A DNA stretch of 64,000 nucleotides from Linyphia triangularis (GCA_963978545.1 OZ021726.1:55101959-55165958); one strand, 5' to 3'; shown: positions 12,601 to 24,865, counted from the first letter of the stretch. Translations and numbers: made by a program. Notes: a model not told the origin generated them from the letters alone.

Positions 12601-15369
12601 CTCAAAGATTAAAAAATGTCGAAATATTACTGTTTCTGAAGTGAATATGTATTAAAAACACGCACATACAAAAGCCAAACATATCATTATAGAACAAGAA
12701 TCAAGTTGGCATTAGTTAAAAATTTGCTACAACAGTTGAATCCTACAAATGAAATAAAGAAATGTTGAATGGAGATTTTTTTTCTATTGAATAATTATCC
12801 ACTGCATGAATGTTGTTTTAATAAAATTATGAAACCACCTACAAAACTGTGATATCACAAGATTGTTTGCATATCTATGTTCCTCTTTGGCATGATTGGA
12901 TAATACTACTTACCTTACAACAGAGTGCATTGGTTTGGTCGCTTCAGCTCCATACAAAAATGCAGGGCGAAAGTAAGTTGCAACATAAAGTGCTAGGGGA
13001 CCAGCATACTCAAGCAAGAACACCTTTCAAAAACAAAAACAGTAATTTTATTGATAGAGTACTCCATTTTACATTCAAGATTATTTTTTCAAAAGTACTA
13101 ACTTTAAAATGCTATTAAATTGTGTTGCAAAAGAATTGTCAGCATGAAACTTGTAAATTAGACAATACAAGAGTATAAAAAGATACCCAAAGTTTATTGC
13201 GACTTATTTTAATATTGTAGATAAACCATATTTCTACTAGTAAAGCTAACACAATTAATTCACATGTTAATATAAAAAAATATGTATAAGATACCAACTA
13301 ATTTTTAGTAGCCAAACTAATACCAAAACTACTTCTTAGTAATTTTTATTCCTAATCGGTCTAGTAAAAATAAACACATGTACAGCATATTTTTTTAATT
13401 TAAATAAAAGGTCAAAGATTGAAGTAAGAAATAGTGACAATATGTACCACTTACAGTTTTCCATCCAATTTGTGGTCCAAGGTCTTTTAAGTATAATTGC
13501 TTCTGATCTTTAAACTCTATGGACTCCAGACTTAGATTGTCATTCAAAAATTTTCCTTCTAAAAACAAATATTTTAATTAAGCACTTGTTTAACTAAAAG
13601 GATTTTAATTAAATTTATATTTAGAATTCAATTAAAGATTACACATTAATATCAATGTCAAGCTAACACAAGATAATTTTTTTGCACTTTTAACCACTTT
13701 GGAACATCTGCAAGTGCAACTGCTCAGTAAGTTTGGAGGAAATTCAAAAGAATACAACTCCAAACAAAAAAGTGAAAAATTATTTTGGTGATATTTTTCT
13801 TGGTTGGTGAGGAGAAATGTATGCAACTTTTAGTTATGGTCATAATTCCATTAACATGATTCTTTTAACATGAAAATAAAGGATTATATGATAATCATTT
13901 AGAAATCAGTGAATATTAAATTCATTTATTTGTACTTTTAAAAGAAAGGTACATTATAACTACTATTTAAGTTTGATTTGTAATGAAATAACTTGTAACT
14001 AAAATAGAAGAAAACGTTAAGTACTAATGAGAATTCCATGTATAACAAACACAAAATAAACAGTATAAATCATTAAAGCTACAAAATTATAGATTTTTAA
14101 TGAAAATAAGTGAACAAAAACAAGAAACTAACTTAAATTGAGAAAATGCGTTATTTAAAATTTCACAAGTTTATTAACACCATTACTAAAACATGTTAAA
14201 ACCAGGGGTATAATGAAGACAAAATCCAGTGAAACAGCATTCCAATACCTTTTTACAAATCATAATTCCCTTATATACAGCCAGAATTTCTGATTGAATT
14301 TTGTTATTTGCTGATGGGCTTCTACTACCTTTTAATTTTTATCACCTTACAAATAAAAACTATTAATAGATTGTAATAAAACATAAAACTTACTCGAGTC
14401 CAACCGAAGAGCTTGTCGAGCAGGATGGAGTTTTGATTCTATACAAGAGAAAATGATTTAGCACAAATCCATTAAAATACATATAATACAAATATCATTT
14501 TTAAATGCTTTACTATTCACTTAAATTGCCTACCAGTTTGAAAAAAATATTTCTTGATGAATTAATTTTACTTTCATTCATCAAATTAACCAGAACTCAA
14601 TAAGGGCCTTTAGAGTAAACTTTCATTGAGGAAGAAGTTTTACCTTACAACCTTAGAGGTAACAAACAAATAATTTGTTTTTCTAGAATCTTCATTGAGC
14701 CAAACACAGTTAACTTAATTAAATTTCATTATTTTACAGTGATTAAATCAATAGAAAGATTTGAAAAAAAATTTATATCATGTTTAAATGATGAAGAAAT
14801 AAACTTTTTTTAACTCAACACATTCCAAAACACATAGGAAGGGAGAGAAAAGGGGGGGGGGGGGGCTGAATGTACTTGAAAATAAAAACATTGCCCATTT
14901 ATATTATTGAGTAAGCAAATCGATAAAAGAACAACACTTACTTTAAATGCATAGAAATCCCTGTTAAATGGATGAGGCCTTTTTTGGTACAAAATTGGAG
15001 TGAAATTTCACCAAAGATTAGGAATTAGGATATGAGAATAACATACAAAACCATTATAAAATGTTGCATTTAGCATTGTTTGGGGACAAATTGATCTTAC
15101 CAAAAAGGCATTTATATAAAATGGCATAAATTACTTACTAATTTTATGGATTTCTTTTTTAACATCATGAATGGTACTTTTTCCTGATAACTAAAAAATA
15201 TATTGGAAATGTCAAAGATAAAAGTGAACCTGAATAAAAAACTGTTCTCATACACTTACAAAATTAGATATTCACTACATAAACTTCATAATAACTTTAA
15301 AGTTTACTTCTAAAAAAACAATTTATAAATCTTTATATTAAGGGAAAAAATTAAAAGTTAATGAAAAAT

Positions 15370-15408
<39 letters not shown>

Positions 15409-18400
15409 CTAGTTTAATTTTGATCTTGATAAAATTTTACACACTTAATTTTCAAAACAAGAGGAGGATCAAAGCTGAGTGGCAGACATGTTCTGGTGCA
15501 TTCACACAAAGACTACAGCAATGGAAAATCTCAATCGATAACATGGCGTTTTCGAAAGTTTCTTTCTCAGAAGACATTCTAGGTCATACATACCACCTAA
15601 CTAGAGATGTTTCCCATCTTATCGCAAAAGATCTGTACCTCTCTTGGTATAGAATCAACCAATAAAATACAGCCTTTTCTCATTTCAATTTGTTTCTGGT
15701 TGAAGAAACATTTGTTTCACACTCTGCTAGTAAAATTCATTTGCACCAGACATGCTGCCGCATAGCTTCTACTACAAATGCTTCTACAAAGTCCTCAACA
15801 CTTGTTGGACTCTAGCATAGAGGTCACCAGACCATCGATATATATAAACAACTGGATAGACTACTTAACGCTGGAGAAACGAGCCGTTGCCACCGAGGAA
15901 GAGAGATGCTTGAATGGAGGAATTTGTATTGCCGATGTGGATTTTCTTCAATCTTTATGGTATAATCGCGTTTCTTTTGATATTTGGCAAGGGAAAAAAA
16001 ATTAAGAATAAAACATATTTGAAGAAAATAGTTTAACCAATAAATATAACTGATCAAAATAATTCTAAGTGTATGATTTGTATACTTAGAACAAACATTT
16101 GAGATTTGTTACTGTCGATATCTGTAAACGTGTTTCATCTTTATTGATTCGAATTTAATTCTTTAAATTTTATATTACATGAATTAAATGTTTTAAAAAT
16201 AAATTATTATGTACAAGTTATGAGAATACAGTAAACAAATGAAAATTGACTTTTAAACTAGATTTATTTTAGAAGTAGAAATTAAAAATAATTGAAGAAA
16301 TACAGTAAACCAGTTGAAAATATGTAATAATAAGATTGCAAAATACAAATTCATACATTCAATACACCAATTCAAAGAACAATTTAAGTTACAAAGGCAA
16401 ACTATCATACTAATTTTTTTATACACAGTATTATTATATAACTTATAATTTTAAATATATAAGTTTCGAAACTTGTTTATTGCAAGTCAAACACATATTT
16501 ATTTGGCCCTATAATTCTGAAATGAGAAAAATGTAGAAAACTTTACCAAAACTAAATAAATTCAGGTATTGTTCATAATAATATTACAGAAAATTGTTTT
16601 TGAGGATTTCAAGTTAAAGATCAAATAAATTACATAGTTTAATAAAAAAAATTAAATGGAGAAAAAATTTAAAAAGTAATCGGGGAGTTTTTCCCAAGAA
16701 AAAAAAATGTTTTGTAGTTAATCTAGATCTAAACATTGTTAAAAAAGGACCAACTTATGCAATTTATGCCTGATGGTAGTTTTGTTTCTTTGATGATCAA
16801 ATGTTACTCTCTTGGCATTCGAAAAAAATCTAATGCTGCCATAAGTTCTGGCAATTAGTTTTATTAATTGTGCTTGGTGGAGATCCTCCACAACAAATTC
16901 ACCTTCAGTTGAATGTATAAAACCCAAAGTATTTAATTTTTTGACAATGTTACCCTGTGACAAATACTTAAAACAGAATAAACAATGTAATCTAAAGGTT
17001 TTTCATTTTTTCTTTTTTTTTCTTTCTTAAATTTGACACATAATGACGAAATAATTTTTCTGTTTGTTGCACAACAAATAATACTCCATCAGAAGCAAAT
17101 TTTAATCCACCTTTATTTATTGCATGTAAACGATTTGGCATTTTGATGGTATTGCATACCATAAGTATGGCTATTGCAATGACCAATTTTTAATTTTGCT
17201 TTTGTTGTTAACAAACTTATACATTCTTCGCAGGTTAGGTTTGTGTCAAGCTTTTTCACCACATAACCTGAAATATAATAAAGAATATTGTCAGCAACAT
17301 CTGACAAAATGTTGGACTCTATTAGAAGTGATAACTCTTGAATGTTAGTACCTAATTCGCTACTGTCTTCAGTACCATCAATTAAAGTATGCTTACAGGA
17401 ACGAAATTCAAATATTGAACATTGTGAACTGTAATCTAAGTTCAAACAATTTGCAGTGGAACTTGGGGACACAGTGTTTGTAAACAGAAGTTTTCTAAGG
17501 GCATATTTACATTGGTTTACATTAGGGTTGTTATTGCATCCTCCTCTTGATCTTATAAATGAAAATAGCAATTCCACGATATCCTGAGATATCTTGTACA
17601 TTAAGAAATATTTACTAGGGTTCTCAATTTCTATCATCAAACGCATGGCCAGCTTTTGAATGCTGTTTATGCATATTACAAAACCCAGTGCAAAGGTTTT
17701 ACGGGGATGTTTGAATACAGAAGTGTTCGCTATCTTTAAAGAAGAAATATAGCTCAACGTTTCGTTTAAAAAAGTTTCCCACCTTGACTTATTTGCAAGC
17801 CTTAAAGGTGGTTTAAAACCTGAGCTAAACGGGTTGCGACTGTTTAAACAATCAAAGAGCCTGTCAATTACTCTTATGAAATGAACAGTGGCTTTGCACC
17901 CATTAAAATTGGGATCACTTTTCGACAAATGCTCGATTGCATCAGCTACACTACCACTTAAGGTTTGTGCAGCTAATCATATATTCATTTTCTTATTTTT
18001 GCACATTATATGAGCCCCAGAAAGAGAATTAGCAACTTTAAGTTGTTCTCTTCTTTGCAAATCATTTAGTTTTGTAATATAATCCCATTTTACAACGCCT
18101 ATATTGGACATTATAAAACTCTTTTCGGCTAAAGTATTTCTGGCTAATTTCAACATTTGACAGGGATCTAAAAATGCAAAGCACTCAGAAGCAGGATGTG
18201 TAAAAGAAGTTTTGAAATCGTTTCCTATTTCAAAATTACACCCTAAATCTGTCAATGTGTGAGTGTTAGTTTCGTTTTCATTTTCCATTTCTTTGCCAAA
18301 TACCCTTGAAAACGCATAAAAACAAGGATTAAATAAATATAAATCAAGTGTTTTATTCTAGATCATAATACTATTTGTTCTGAATTTAAAATAGATTATT

Positions 18401-21400
18401 TATGATATGAATTGCCATATAAGAGAACAACCATTAACCATGAGCGATCAATGTTAAAAGGGTCATTTTAGATATTTTTCAATAATAAATTTAAAAAAAA
18501 AAAAAAAAAAAAACATTTACATATTTAAATAACTATTTTTTACTTACCGGTGAAAACTCTTGTTGATATTTTTCCGATTTGCGCTGTTGTTGCAATTATA
18601 TGCAACACAGTAGTTAACCATGATTCAGGAAATCTTCCCACCAGTGGCAGGGAAACAAATATTACTGCCGGCGCGTTTTTCACCCTGCGTTGCCATCGGA
18701 GCAGTCTATCAGTTGTTTATCTATATCGATGCACCAGACAAGAACTTTAAATTGTATAAAAAATAATGAAAGCACTTACATCTGTTAACTTTGCAACAAG
18801 TTTCCCAGTATTTCCTTGAAGAATTTCAACCTATTATAAAATAGACATTTGATTTATTAATATTATATATATTAATAATAATTGAAGTTAATATTTTGTA
18901 AATTGTATACTATCTGCTAATAGTTGAATAGTGCAAACCCCAAATGGCCAAAATTTTCAGGAGAGTAAAAAATAATAATAACTCCTATAGTGCCAATTTA
19001 ACATGAAGTACTTGGGTCATTCTTCCAAAACAGACAATTTTTCAATATTAAAACATTTTTTTAAAAAAAGATGCCATAAATGTACGTTATATGTTTTTTG
19101 TTATCATTTGGGCTTTCTACAAGAAAAAAAATACCAGTGTAAAAAAAAATTATTGCGAGTAGAAACTTTTTTTTTTTTTAAATCCCAATGATGCCAAAAC
19201 AATGGTACTCATAATACAACTATTTTTTAAATGAGGCAATTTTAAAAAATGGTAATCAAAATAACAAAAAATAAAATTTTCAAATTTAATTACAATAGCA
19301 CTGGGGTACTGTCAAACTTATATCTATTTTAATTATATTTTGAATAAATAACTAGCATCATTATCCTGGTTTGCAGTTATTGTGTTCTTTATTTTCCAGG
19401 ACAATAATGAAACTTGCATACTTAGAAGCTGGAACATTCCGATTAAAATTTTTGAAGTAAATGTAAACATTTTTAAAAAAGTTAACTTTATTATGTATTC
19501 TATATTGTAATAATAAAAACAATTTTCTACTGGCCTAAATATTTTCTGTAGATGTCAGAAAATGATTCGAATTAAACACAACTCCGCTGGCAAAGAACTT
19601 CACAATTCCACACAAAAAATACGGTGAAGGTTTAAAATAATTATTCATACAGCTTACTGAAGAAAGAAAAGTTATTGGACTTGGGGCAAAAAATAGAACG
19701 CTGCTATCATCTGTAGTTAAAATACTGAGTGAAATGCAATATGCCAGAACAGTGACAGTTTTTTATTGACAAACGTATTGTAATTTTCTAATTATGAAAA
19801 AATAATGAATTATTTTTAATATTTTCCCATTACATAAAACACTTTATTATAAATGCATTAAATTAATTGTTGTTGAAAAATTAGTTTTATTAATTTATTT
19901 AAAATTTACAACAGCATAGATGGCTCTAGTGAAAAGCCAGGATAATGACTTTGAGACATTTGATATATTTTTAAATACATTTATATTAGAAAAAAATTCA
20001 ATATATTATTGATGAGAAGGTTAGTATGGATCATAGAAAAGTTATTAAGAGGCAGTTAATTATTTTCGTACTTGTTTTTAAAGCAGTATAATGTTGCGAT
20101 ATGTATTTTTCATGTTTTGGGACAGTGATCCATTTGCATTATTTCACTCATTTACTACAAATTGATCAAGTTGCAACTTCTACTAATTGATGGGTCTTTT
20201 CTTACTCTTCCCATTTCCAAATAATACTAAAAATTTATTGGAGATCAAAAGTGGAGTTAATGCCTTTTCACTCTTAGCCGACAATAAACTACAAAATAAA
20301 ATATATATAATTAAAGTAAAAATTTTAGTTACTTTAAAACTTATAGTAAAATTTTAATTTTTCTCGGAATGGTTGCAATACTTTTACAAAAATAATCAAA
20401 TAGGATACTTGAACAGAATAATTGGCATAAATTGTTGAAATTTGTGTGCATTTTAAAGTGACGACTTCAGAAGAACAAAGTAATCTACAATAATCGTATT
20501 TTTTAACTAGTATATATTAGGCTCAAAGAGACGCTTGTTGAGTGAAACAGGAAAACAACCATAAAACAATGTGGCAACTTTTGGGTTTTTTGATAATGTG
20601 TGAAATGAAAATGCTCATGCAGCAAAACAAGCGCTTACAAATGTTATTTTTTTTTTTTTTTAGATTTTGAGCCCAAAGTATGAAGTTATTAATTTCATTA
20701 TTGGCTCGGGAGATTTTTATAAATTTACAGTTACGTAAAAAAAATGTTTTACAGCCACCTTCCATTTCACCATTCAAATGCATTTTTAAACTGGTTTAAA
20801 ACACTTTAGGTCAATGCTGCTTCGCTAGATGATGTAGTATATTGAGAACTTGTGGGAAAAATAAAAAAAATTAACAATTTTGCAAAAATGTGGATATAGA
20901 CGTTTTGGTGTTTGGTAGTGAAAGAGTTACACAAGGCCCATCCGGAACTATAACACGAGAACAACAAGTATAGTTATACCTTGTAATTTTTGAAATAGTG
21001 AGATAACAAGGTGCCAACATTTGAACAAGCACCCCTCACTCCACATTCAAGAATCCAAGCGTCTTGGAGATCCATGGATTTAAACTCATTCTACCTGGAT
21101 GTTGCAACTAATGCGTTTCATATCCCTTTCATTGTTTTAACTTTCTCAGGCCCTCAGTCGGACCCTAACTGCTAGAACTTGTCATGGTGTATAACCTTTT
21201 GACGCAACATTTGCATTAAATTTTTTGGAAAATTTATAGAGCAGACCACAGTGTGGTTAGCATTGTTAAAATGCATCATAGAGCACTGAAATTTATTGTT
21301 ACAAAAAAACAAACAAAAAAACAGTTATGAATATGTATAAAATGTACTTTTTTATAACATTATAGATCTCAAATATTTTCATAAAGTAAACTTTAATAGT

Positions 21401-22055
21401 TACATTTTAAAGACTCAAATATACTTCCAGTTTAAATATCAAATTAAACAAATATATTTTTTTGAAGAAAGGTAGGTATATATAAATTATAGATAATTAA
21501 GGAAATATGGATTCACAATAAAGGAGGATAAAAGAAGCCAAGATATAATGAGTACAATACCAGAAAGGAAGGCGTATAATTTCACTTATATTTGTTTCCT
21601 GATCATTAAATCTAGATTATATTTCAGTGACAACTTACAAATGGAAATATACTAGATTGTGAGTAATTCTTTACAACAATGAGATCGAACAAAATATTCT
21701 TAACACGATTCGAGAATGAAAAAAGAATTATACCATTAGCAAAATGAAAATGCAATAATTTCATTTCGGAACAACAGAAAAAAAAACACACTTGGAATTA
21801 AAAAATTAAAACGCCACTACATGGATGCATTGAATTCTTTACACAGCAATACAACTATTTAAAATTCATAAAAATAAAAGGTACTAGCCATTAAAAGTAT
21901 GCATACTTGTCCATAACAGTATTAAATAGTTTTACACACGATAGCATAATACCTACATCACGATAACCAAAAGAATTTACTCAAATAAGAATACCAAAAC
22001 TATCCAGTGGAGTATTCGTTACGATAACATACAAAGCAATTTTAGTTACCTCCAT
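6671..22055 (-). CDS. TECR: Very-long-chain enoyl-CoA reductase (TECR), 3' exon missing
   Basis: TECR (Drosophila Sc2) does the last step of the ER fatty-acid elongation cycle, reducing trans-2-enoyl-CoA with NADPH. Coding exons on the minus strand, in order: 22055-22050, 18830-18780, 15190-15139, 14438-14394, 13558-13455, 13023-12914, 12056-11951, 10933-10861, 9571-9528, 9447-9390, 6805-6671. All have GT/AG borders and the phases join without a stop. They give 261 codons plus one base; human TECR is 308 residues. The start [12 protein letters not shown] opens the ubiquitin-like N-terminal region. Conserved stretches include [23 protein letters not shown] (residues about 135-150), [17 protein letters not shown] and CPNYTYE in the membrane-embedded steroid-reductase-type domain. 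Exon 1 contributes only ATGGAG. The exon expected to encode the last ~45 residues was not found between 1 and 6670, so it probably lies beyond the window edge. Intron 2 carries a P element. Confidence 0.93.
7276..7930 (+). mobile_element. LTR-retrotransposon remnant (5' LTR tail, primer-binding site, decayed gag start)
   Basis: A TATA-like CTATAAAAG (7502-7510) and AATAAA (7532-7537) precede TGGTGTCAGAAGTG (7596-7609), which looks like a Gypsy-type tRNA primer-binding site just after an LTR. A coding-like stretch follows from about 7645 (ATGATGGAGATGCTATTGAA) but is interrupted by stops. I could not define the LTR start or find a second LTR. Left and right limits are approximate. Confidence 0.38.
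8105..8742. mobile_element. Long-terminal-inverted-repeat element (MITE-like), ~640 bp
   Basis: The left arm (about 8105-8250) and right arm (about 8598-8742) are inverted copies. Shared words include AAAGTTCCCC, CTATTTAT, CCTTTAACAAT and CCTTCC-TGGCTCC. Identity is interrupted by small indels. The interior (8250-8598) contains no recognised protein. The element lies in a TECR intron. Target-site duplication and superfamily were not resolved. Confidence 0.7.
11222..11627. mobile_element. CAGGGTTCCCA-ended MITE, copy 1 (TSD TATAA)
   Basis: It begins CAGGGTTCCCATTCAAATCA and ends CCGTGGGAACCCTG, giving a terminal inverted repeat of about 11 bp. It is flanked by TATAA on both sides (11217-11221 and 11628-11632). 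The interior is dominated by repeated TTTTAAGGAC/AAGCACTTT words and has no coding capacity. Related copies are at 39,273-39,686 and, inverted, at 61,793-62,165. Located in a TECR intron. Confidence 0.9.
15405..15832. other. GC-richer intronic stretch beside the P element, no gene recognised
   Basis: This block follows a ~27-base T run (15378-15404) and is visibly less AT-rich than its surroundings. An 86-codon open frame at 15,405-15,665 starts after the T run but has no family resemblance that I can see. It could be a mobile-element remnant. Confidence 0.3.
15833..18731 (-). mobile_element. P element (THAP-transposase type), 2,899 bp, with 8-bp TSD
   Basis: The left end starts CATCGATATATATAAACAAC and the right end, read inward, starts CATCGATATAGATAAACAAC, continuing with CTGGATAGACT and CTGATAGACT respectively; the inverted repeat is thus about 30 bp with one substitution and a one-base gap. 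Both sides are flanked by the perfect octamer CACCAGAC (15825-15832 and 18732-18739). An 8-bp duplication and ~31-bp inverted repeats are the P-element hallmarks. Inside, on the minus strand, lies a damaged THAP/P transposase. The element sits in the TECR intron between coding exons 2 and 3, in the same orientation as the gene. Confidence 0.93.
16739..18621 (-). pseudogene. Broken P-element/THAP9-type transposase
   Basis: Exon 1 (18621-18548) starts [17 protein letters not shown], the first C2CH half of a THAP DNA-binding domain, and ends at a consensus donor. The remainder of THAP and the first catalytic half are not seen. Coding resumes at about 18288-17977 with [13 protein letters not shown] and a W-Y-I-x-x-L segment. 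It is cut by an in-frame TGA at 17977-17979, then continues as [17 protein letters not shown]. Frame 17928-17113 holds [20 protein letters not shown] and [11 protein letters not shown] plus a CxxC pair, typical of the C-terminal catalytic half. A frameshift near 17,120-17,190 leads into [16 protein letters not shown]. The last piece (16963-16739) ends [11 protein letters not shown], the family C terminus. Internal deletion, stop and frameshift make it inactive. Family assignment is from remembered motifs. Confidence 0.88.
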
Positions 22056-22340
22056 GGCGAAAAGCCTTGCTACTGGTTCAAATAGAAATTTTCCAAACCA
22101 ATTCAAACTCAAGAACAGCGATAGCAAGCGATTTTAGGTGAGTTATTAAATACCAGGAAGAAAATTCTGAAATCACGTCTCGCATTCAAGTCCAGGTTCA
22201 TGAGATCAGAAGAGGGAAGACTGTTTTCGACCTCGAACTCCGATCGTTGTATTCGCCGGGTCACGTGATATTCGACGTATGCCAATCAGTTTGGATACGA
22301 ATGAAACGTCACTGCTTAGTTGGCTCAGTAGCGAAACTAA
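22056..22340 (-). promoter_or_regulatory. Probable TECR 5' UTR/promoter region
   Basis: The block is GC-richer than its surroundings and lies directly upstream of the TECR start codon (22053-22055). It contains an E-box TCACGTGA (22261-22268), of the kind bound by USF/TFE-type bHLH proteins, and GCCAATCAG (22281-22289), a CCAAT-box core. No TATA box is obvious. The transcription start is not determined, and the regulatory role is inferred from position. Confidence 0.45.
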
Positions 22341-22833
22341 TCCGGTTTGCAGGGGAACAAAAAAGGTGCAAAACTAATCAAGATAATTTATTTGGGTAAA
22401 AAAAAAAAGTTATACTATTCATTAAAAATATTCTTAGTTTCATTAAGAGGAAATAGATTAGACATATCCCCCCTATTGAAAATAATCATATTCCTAAACA
22501 TTAATTTTTGAGATGGATAATGTATATTTGATTGAAATTTTTAAGTATACGAAGACATTTGAGAGCCACAGTAGGTAGATTTAGCCTTTTAATTTTACTT
22601 TTGAAAAGTAAAACGTTAAGAACTTAATTATTATTTTCTTAAAATTAATTAACAAATATTTTACAAAACGATTTCTAATAGGGCTACAGCTCTGAAATTT
22701 TCAACATAAGTATAATTTTAGGCCTTTTAATTAGATTTTTGACAAACAAAATACTAAAATTTTAATTTGCTTTATAATTATTTTTTTAAATAATTTTTTT
22801 AAATATTTTTGTTTAATTAGTTTGCTTAATTAA

Positions 22834-22920
22834 TCTCTCTATATATAAGGCAAAGCCCTCACTCACTCTCTCACTCACTCATCACTAATTCTCCCACATG
22901 TCCACAACTCTGAAAATTGG
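22834..22920 (+). mobile_element. Second Helitron-like 5' end fragment
   Basis: TCTCTATATATAAGGCAAAG and the following CACT-rich stretch, then CATCACTAATTCTCCCAC, repeat the left end of the element at 597-760. After about 85 bp similarity stops. No tandem array or CTAGT-type right end was recognised, so this is a fragment or a different non-autonomous derivative. Confidence 0.55.
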
Positions 22921-23199
22921 TTTTTTCCAACTTTCAATGTTAAAAAAATTCTATTAAAAAACTATGAGCTCTAGAAACTAGATAGAGGTTCATAACAATA
23001 AGAATGGTATTACGAACAATTTCTAACCATAATTTCTTTTCTTGGTCCCATAAAACTCGAGTAATCACCTATGAAAAAGATGCTAATTATAGCGAATTGA
23101 ATGTTAATTAGTAAATTAATTTCTGATTAAAACAGAAATTTTATTCATTTAAACATCATTACTAATTATGCACATAAAAATCCGATTTCTAAAATGATA

Positions 23200-23270
23200 A
23201 TTAAAATTAAAAAAAAAAAAAAATAAATAAAAAAAAAAAAAAAAAAAAAGAGAGAGAGAGTTCAAATGTA
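23200..23270. repeat. Poly-A followed by (GA)n low-complexity tract
   Basis: A run of A broken by single T bases passes into GAGAGAGAGAG at 23,250-23,260. This may be the tail of an old retroposon, or simple sequence. No element body was recognised upstream. Confidence 0.7.
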
Positions 23271-23389
23271 TTTCTATATGATTGAGGAAAGTGCGTGTGT
23301 GGTTGGGGAGAGGGGGGTTAGACTTTGTTGGGAAGTCACTGCACTAACATTTTGACCTCGGGTCGCCACTGTTAAGTATTAGAAATTAA

Positions 23390-23660
23390 TTTTTAGTGAG
23401 TGAAGCTAACTTACGCTTAGGCGCAGCAAATAAACTCAAGGGAGTGAAGCGAGCCCATGCTTGCATAGCAATGAACCTTTCAACGATGTAAACCTGTGCT
23501 GATGTGTCAATGAACTTTTCAGCGAGCGAAGCGAGGTGTGTTAACATAACAATGAAACTTTTAGCGAGCGTAAGCGAGCTAGCTTTTGTGTAGCAATGAA
23601 TCATTCCCTGCGAGCGAAGCGAGCTCATTGGCGAAGCTGGGACCTTTACACCAATGACGG
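23390..23660. repeat. Degenerate ~42-bp minisatellite with GAGCGAAGCGAGC core
   Basis: Four copies of AATGAA-N-TTTT followed by a GCGAGCGAAGCGAG core lie at about 23471, 23510, 23552 and 23596 (spacing 39, 42, 44 bp). The copies are GC-rich against a very AT-rich background. A similar GCGAGCAAAGCGAG word occurs on the opposite strand near 63,492-63,508. A 112-codon open frame across the array on the minus strand reflects the repeat and is not a gene. Confidence 0.75.
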
Positions 23661-24300
23661 GTCTCCGCAACGCTATATAGTTTTCAATATAATAATAATT
23701 AAAGTTTTCTTTAAGAGCATTCATATGTTTTGAGATCTCGGTAAATGTGCTATCAGAAACGTTTACATTATTTTCGATTATAAACGTTATGTTTTAAAAC
23801 TCTAATATTTGTGGTCTTCATCAAATCAACAAATATTTATAACTAGTAACTTGACAAGCAACGGAATGCAGTCGATCGCAATATCCATCGCGTCTAGCCG
23901 TTTCTAAAAAAAAAAACACCCCTGAAAGTGTCAATATTAAAAGTAGCAAAGGATGGATTGTTGTTAGGTAATATTTTAGAAGTATGTCACAGTTTACACA
24001 TAAAAACTAGACTAATTTCAAGGCTGAAAGTAAAATAAACGTTCTTTCACTTTGACAAGTTAGACTCATTTTCTCACTTTCCTCCAGGAAGTATAAGATG
24101 AAGGATATAGCAAATGACCTTGAAATGATTGAATTGTTTAGTGAATGACGCCGTCTTATCAAAAGAGCAACAGTTGATTTTGTGCTGTGAACAAAATTCT
24201 AATACTTTTTACAGAAAAAACTATGTACTAAAATTTAGAGAAAAACAAAAAACGAAGATTCTGACTCCAATCCTCTCAATTAGGTTAAAGTACCTATCTA

Positions 24301-24865
24301 CAGGGTTTTTCAGAAAGAACTCACAAGCTTTGAAATAACATAACTACGATTACGAAACAATATAGAAAGAAGATACTATAGTGGTATGTTGGATAATGGG
24401 GATAGAAACTATAGTGGGTATGGAATTCTGAATATACCGGTTTATAAAAATTAATTTTAATTTGAAAATGTGGCAACACATTGTTGTAAAATGCGAATAT
24501 AGCTGAATGAGTTTATCATTGTCTTAACGAATAAAAGCCCTATGACCCCTTCACTAGATAAGGCAAATTGAACAGTCACTTTTACAGAATGCACAGTGGT
24601 TTTGCAAGACATACAGACGGGATTTCAGTACCCCCTATTCACCAGTTTTGTTTATCGACAAATCAATCCAAATGAAAATGGGTCTCATCGGTAAACAATA
24701 TATATGCAACTGTCATCAAATTTTCTCCCATCAATCAATTTTGCAAACCATTGTATTTAAAATTTTATACCCGTCTATCCAACGTACCACTTGTCTCTTT
24801 TTTCGGCCCAACCGATTCACAATTATGTCATTTCAAAGTTAGGAATTATTTTCTGAAAAACCCTA
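24301..24865 (-). mobile_element. Mariner/Tc1-like transposon remnant with ~55-bp TIRs
   Basis: The left end starts CAGGGTTTTTCAGAAAGAAC; the right end, read inward, starts TAGGGTTTTTCAGAAAATAA. Both then share CTTTGAAAT-ACATAA, so the inverted repeat extends about 55 bp with mismatches. On the minus strand between about 24,720 and 24,500 there is a broken transposase-like reading. It contains the pattern of a D-E-x-H-F-H-x-D region followed by VTVQFALSSEGVIG, which resembles the 'VTVWCG...IIGPFF' block of DDE mariner-like transposases. Stops and frameshifts show it is dead. The left flank is TA; the right flank TT may be a mutated TA. Confidence 0.62.

Noticed and set aside
12849..13118. Plus-strand 89-codon open frame
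   Set aside because: It is the antisense shadow of the TECR exon 13023-12914.
15405..15665. 86-codon open frame next to the P element
   Set aside because: No family resemblance and no splice or start context; kept only as a described stretch.
23386..23724. 112-codon minus-strand open frame
   Set aside because: It spans the GAGCGAAGCGAGC minisatellite; the reading simply reflects the repeat.
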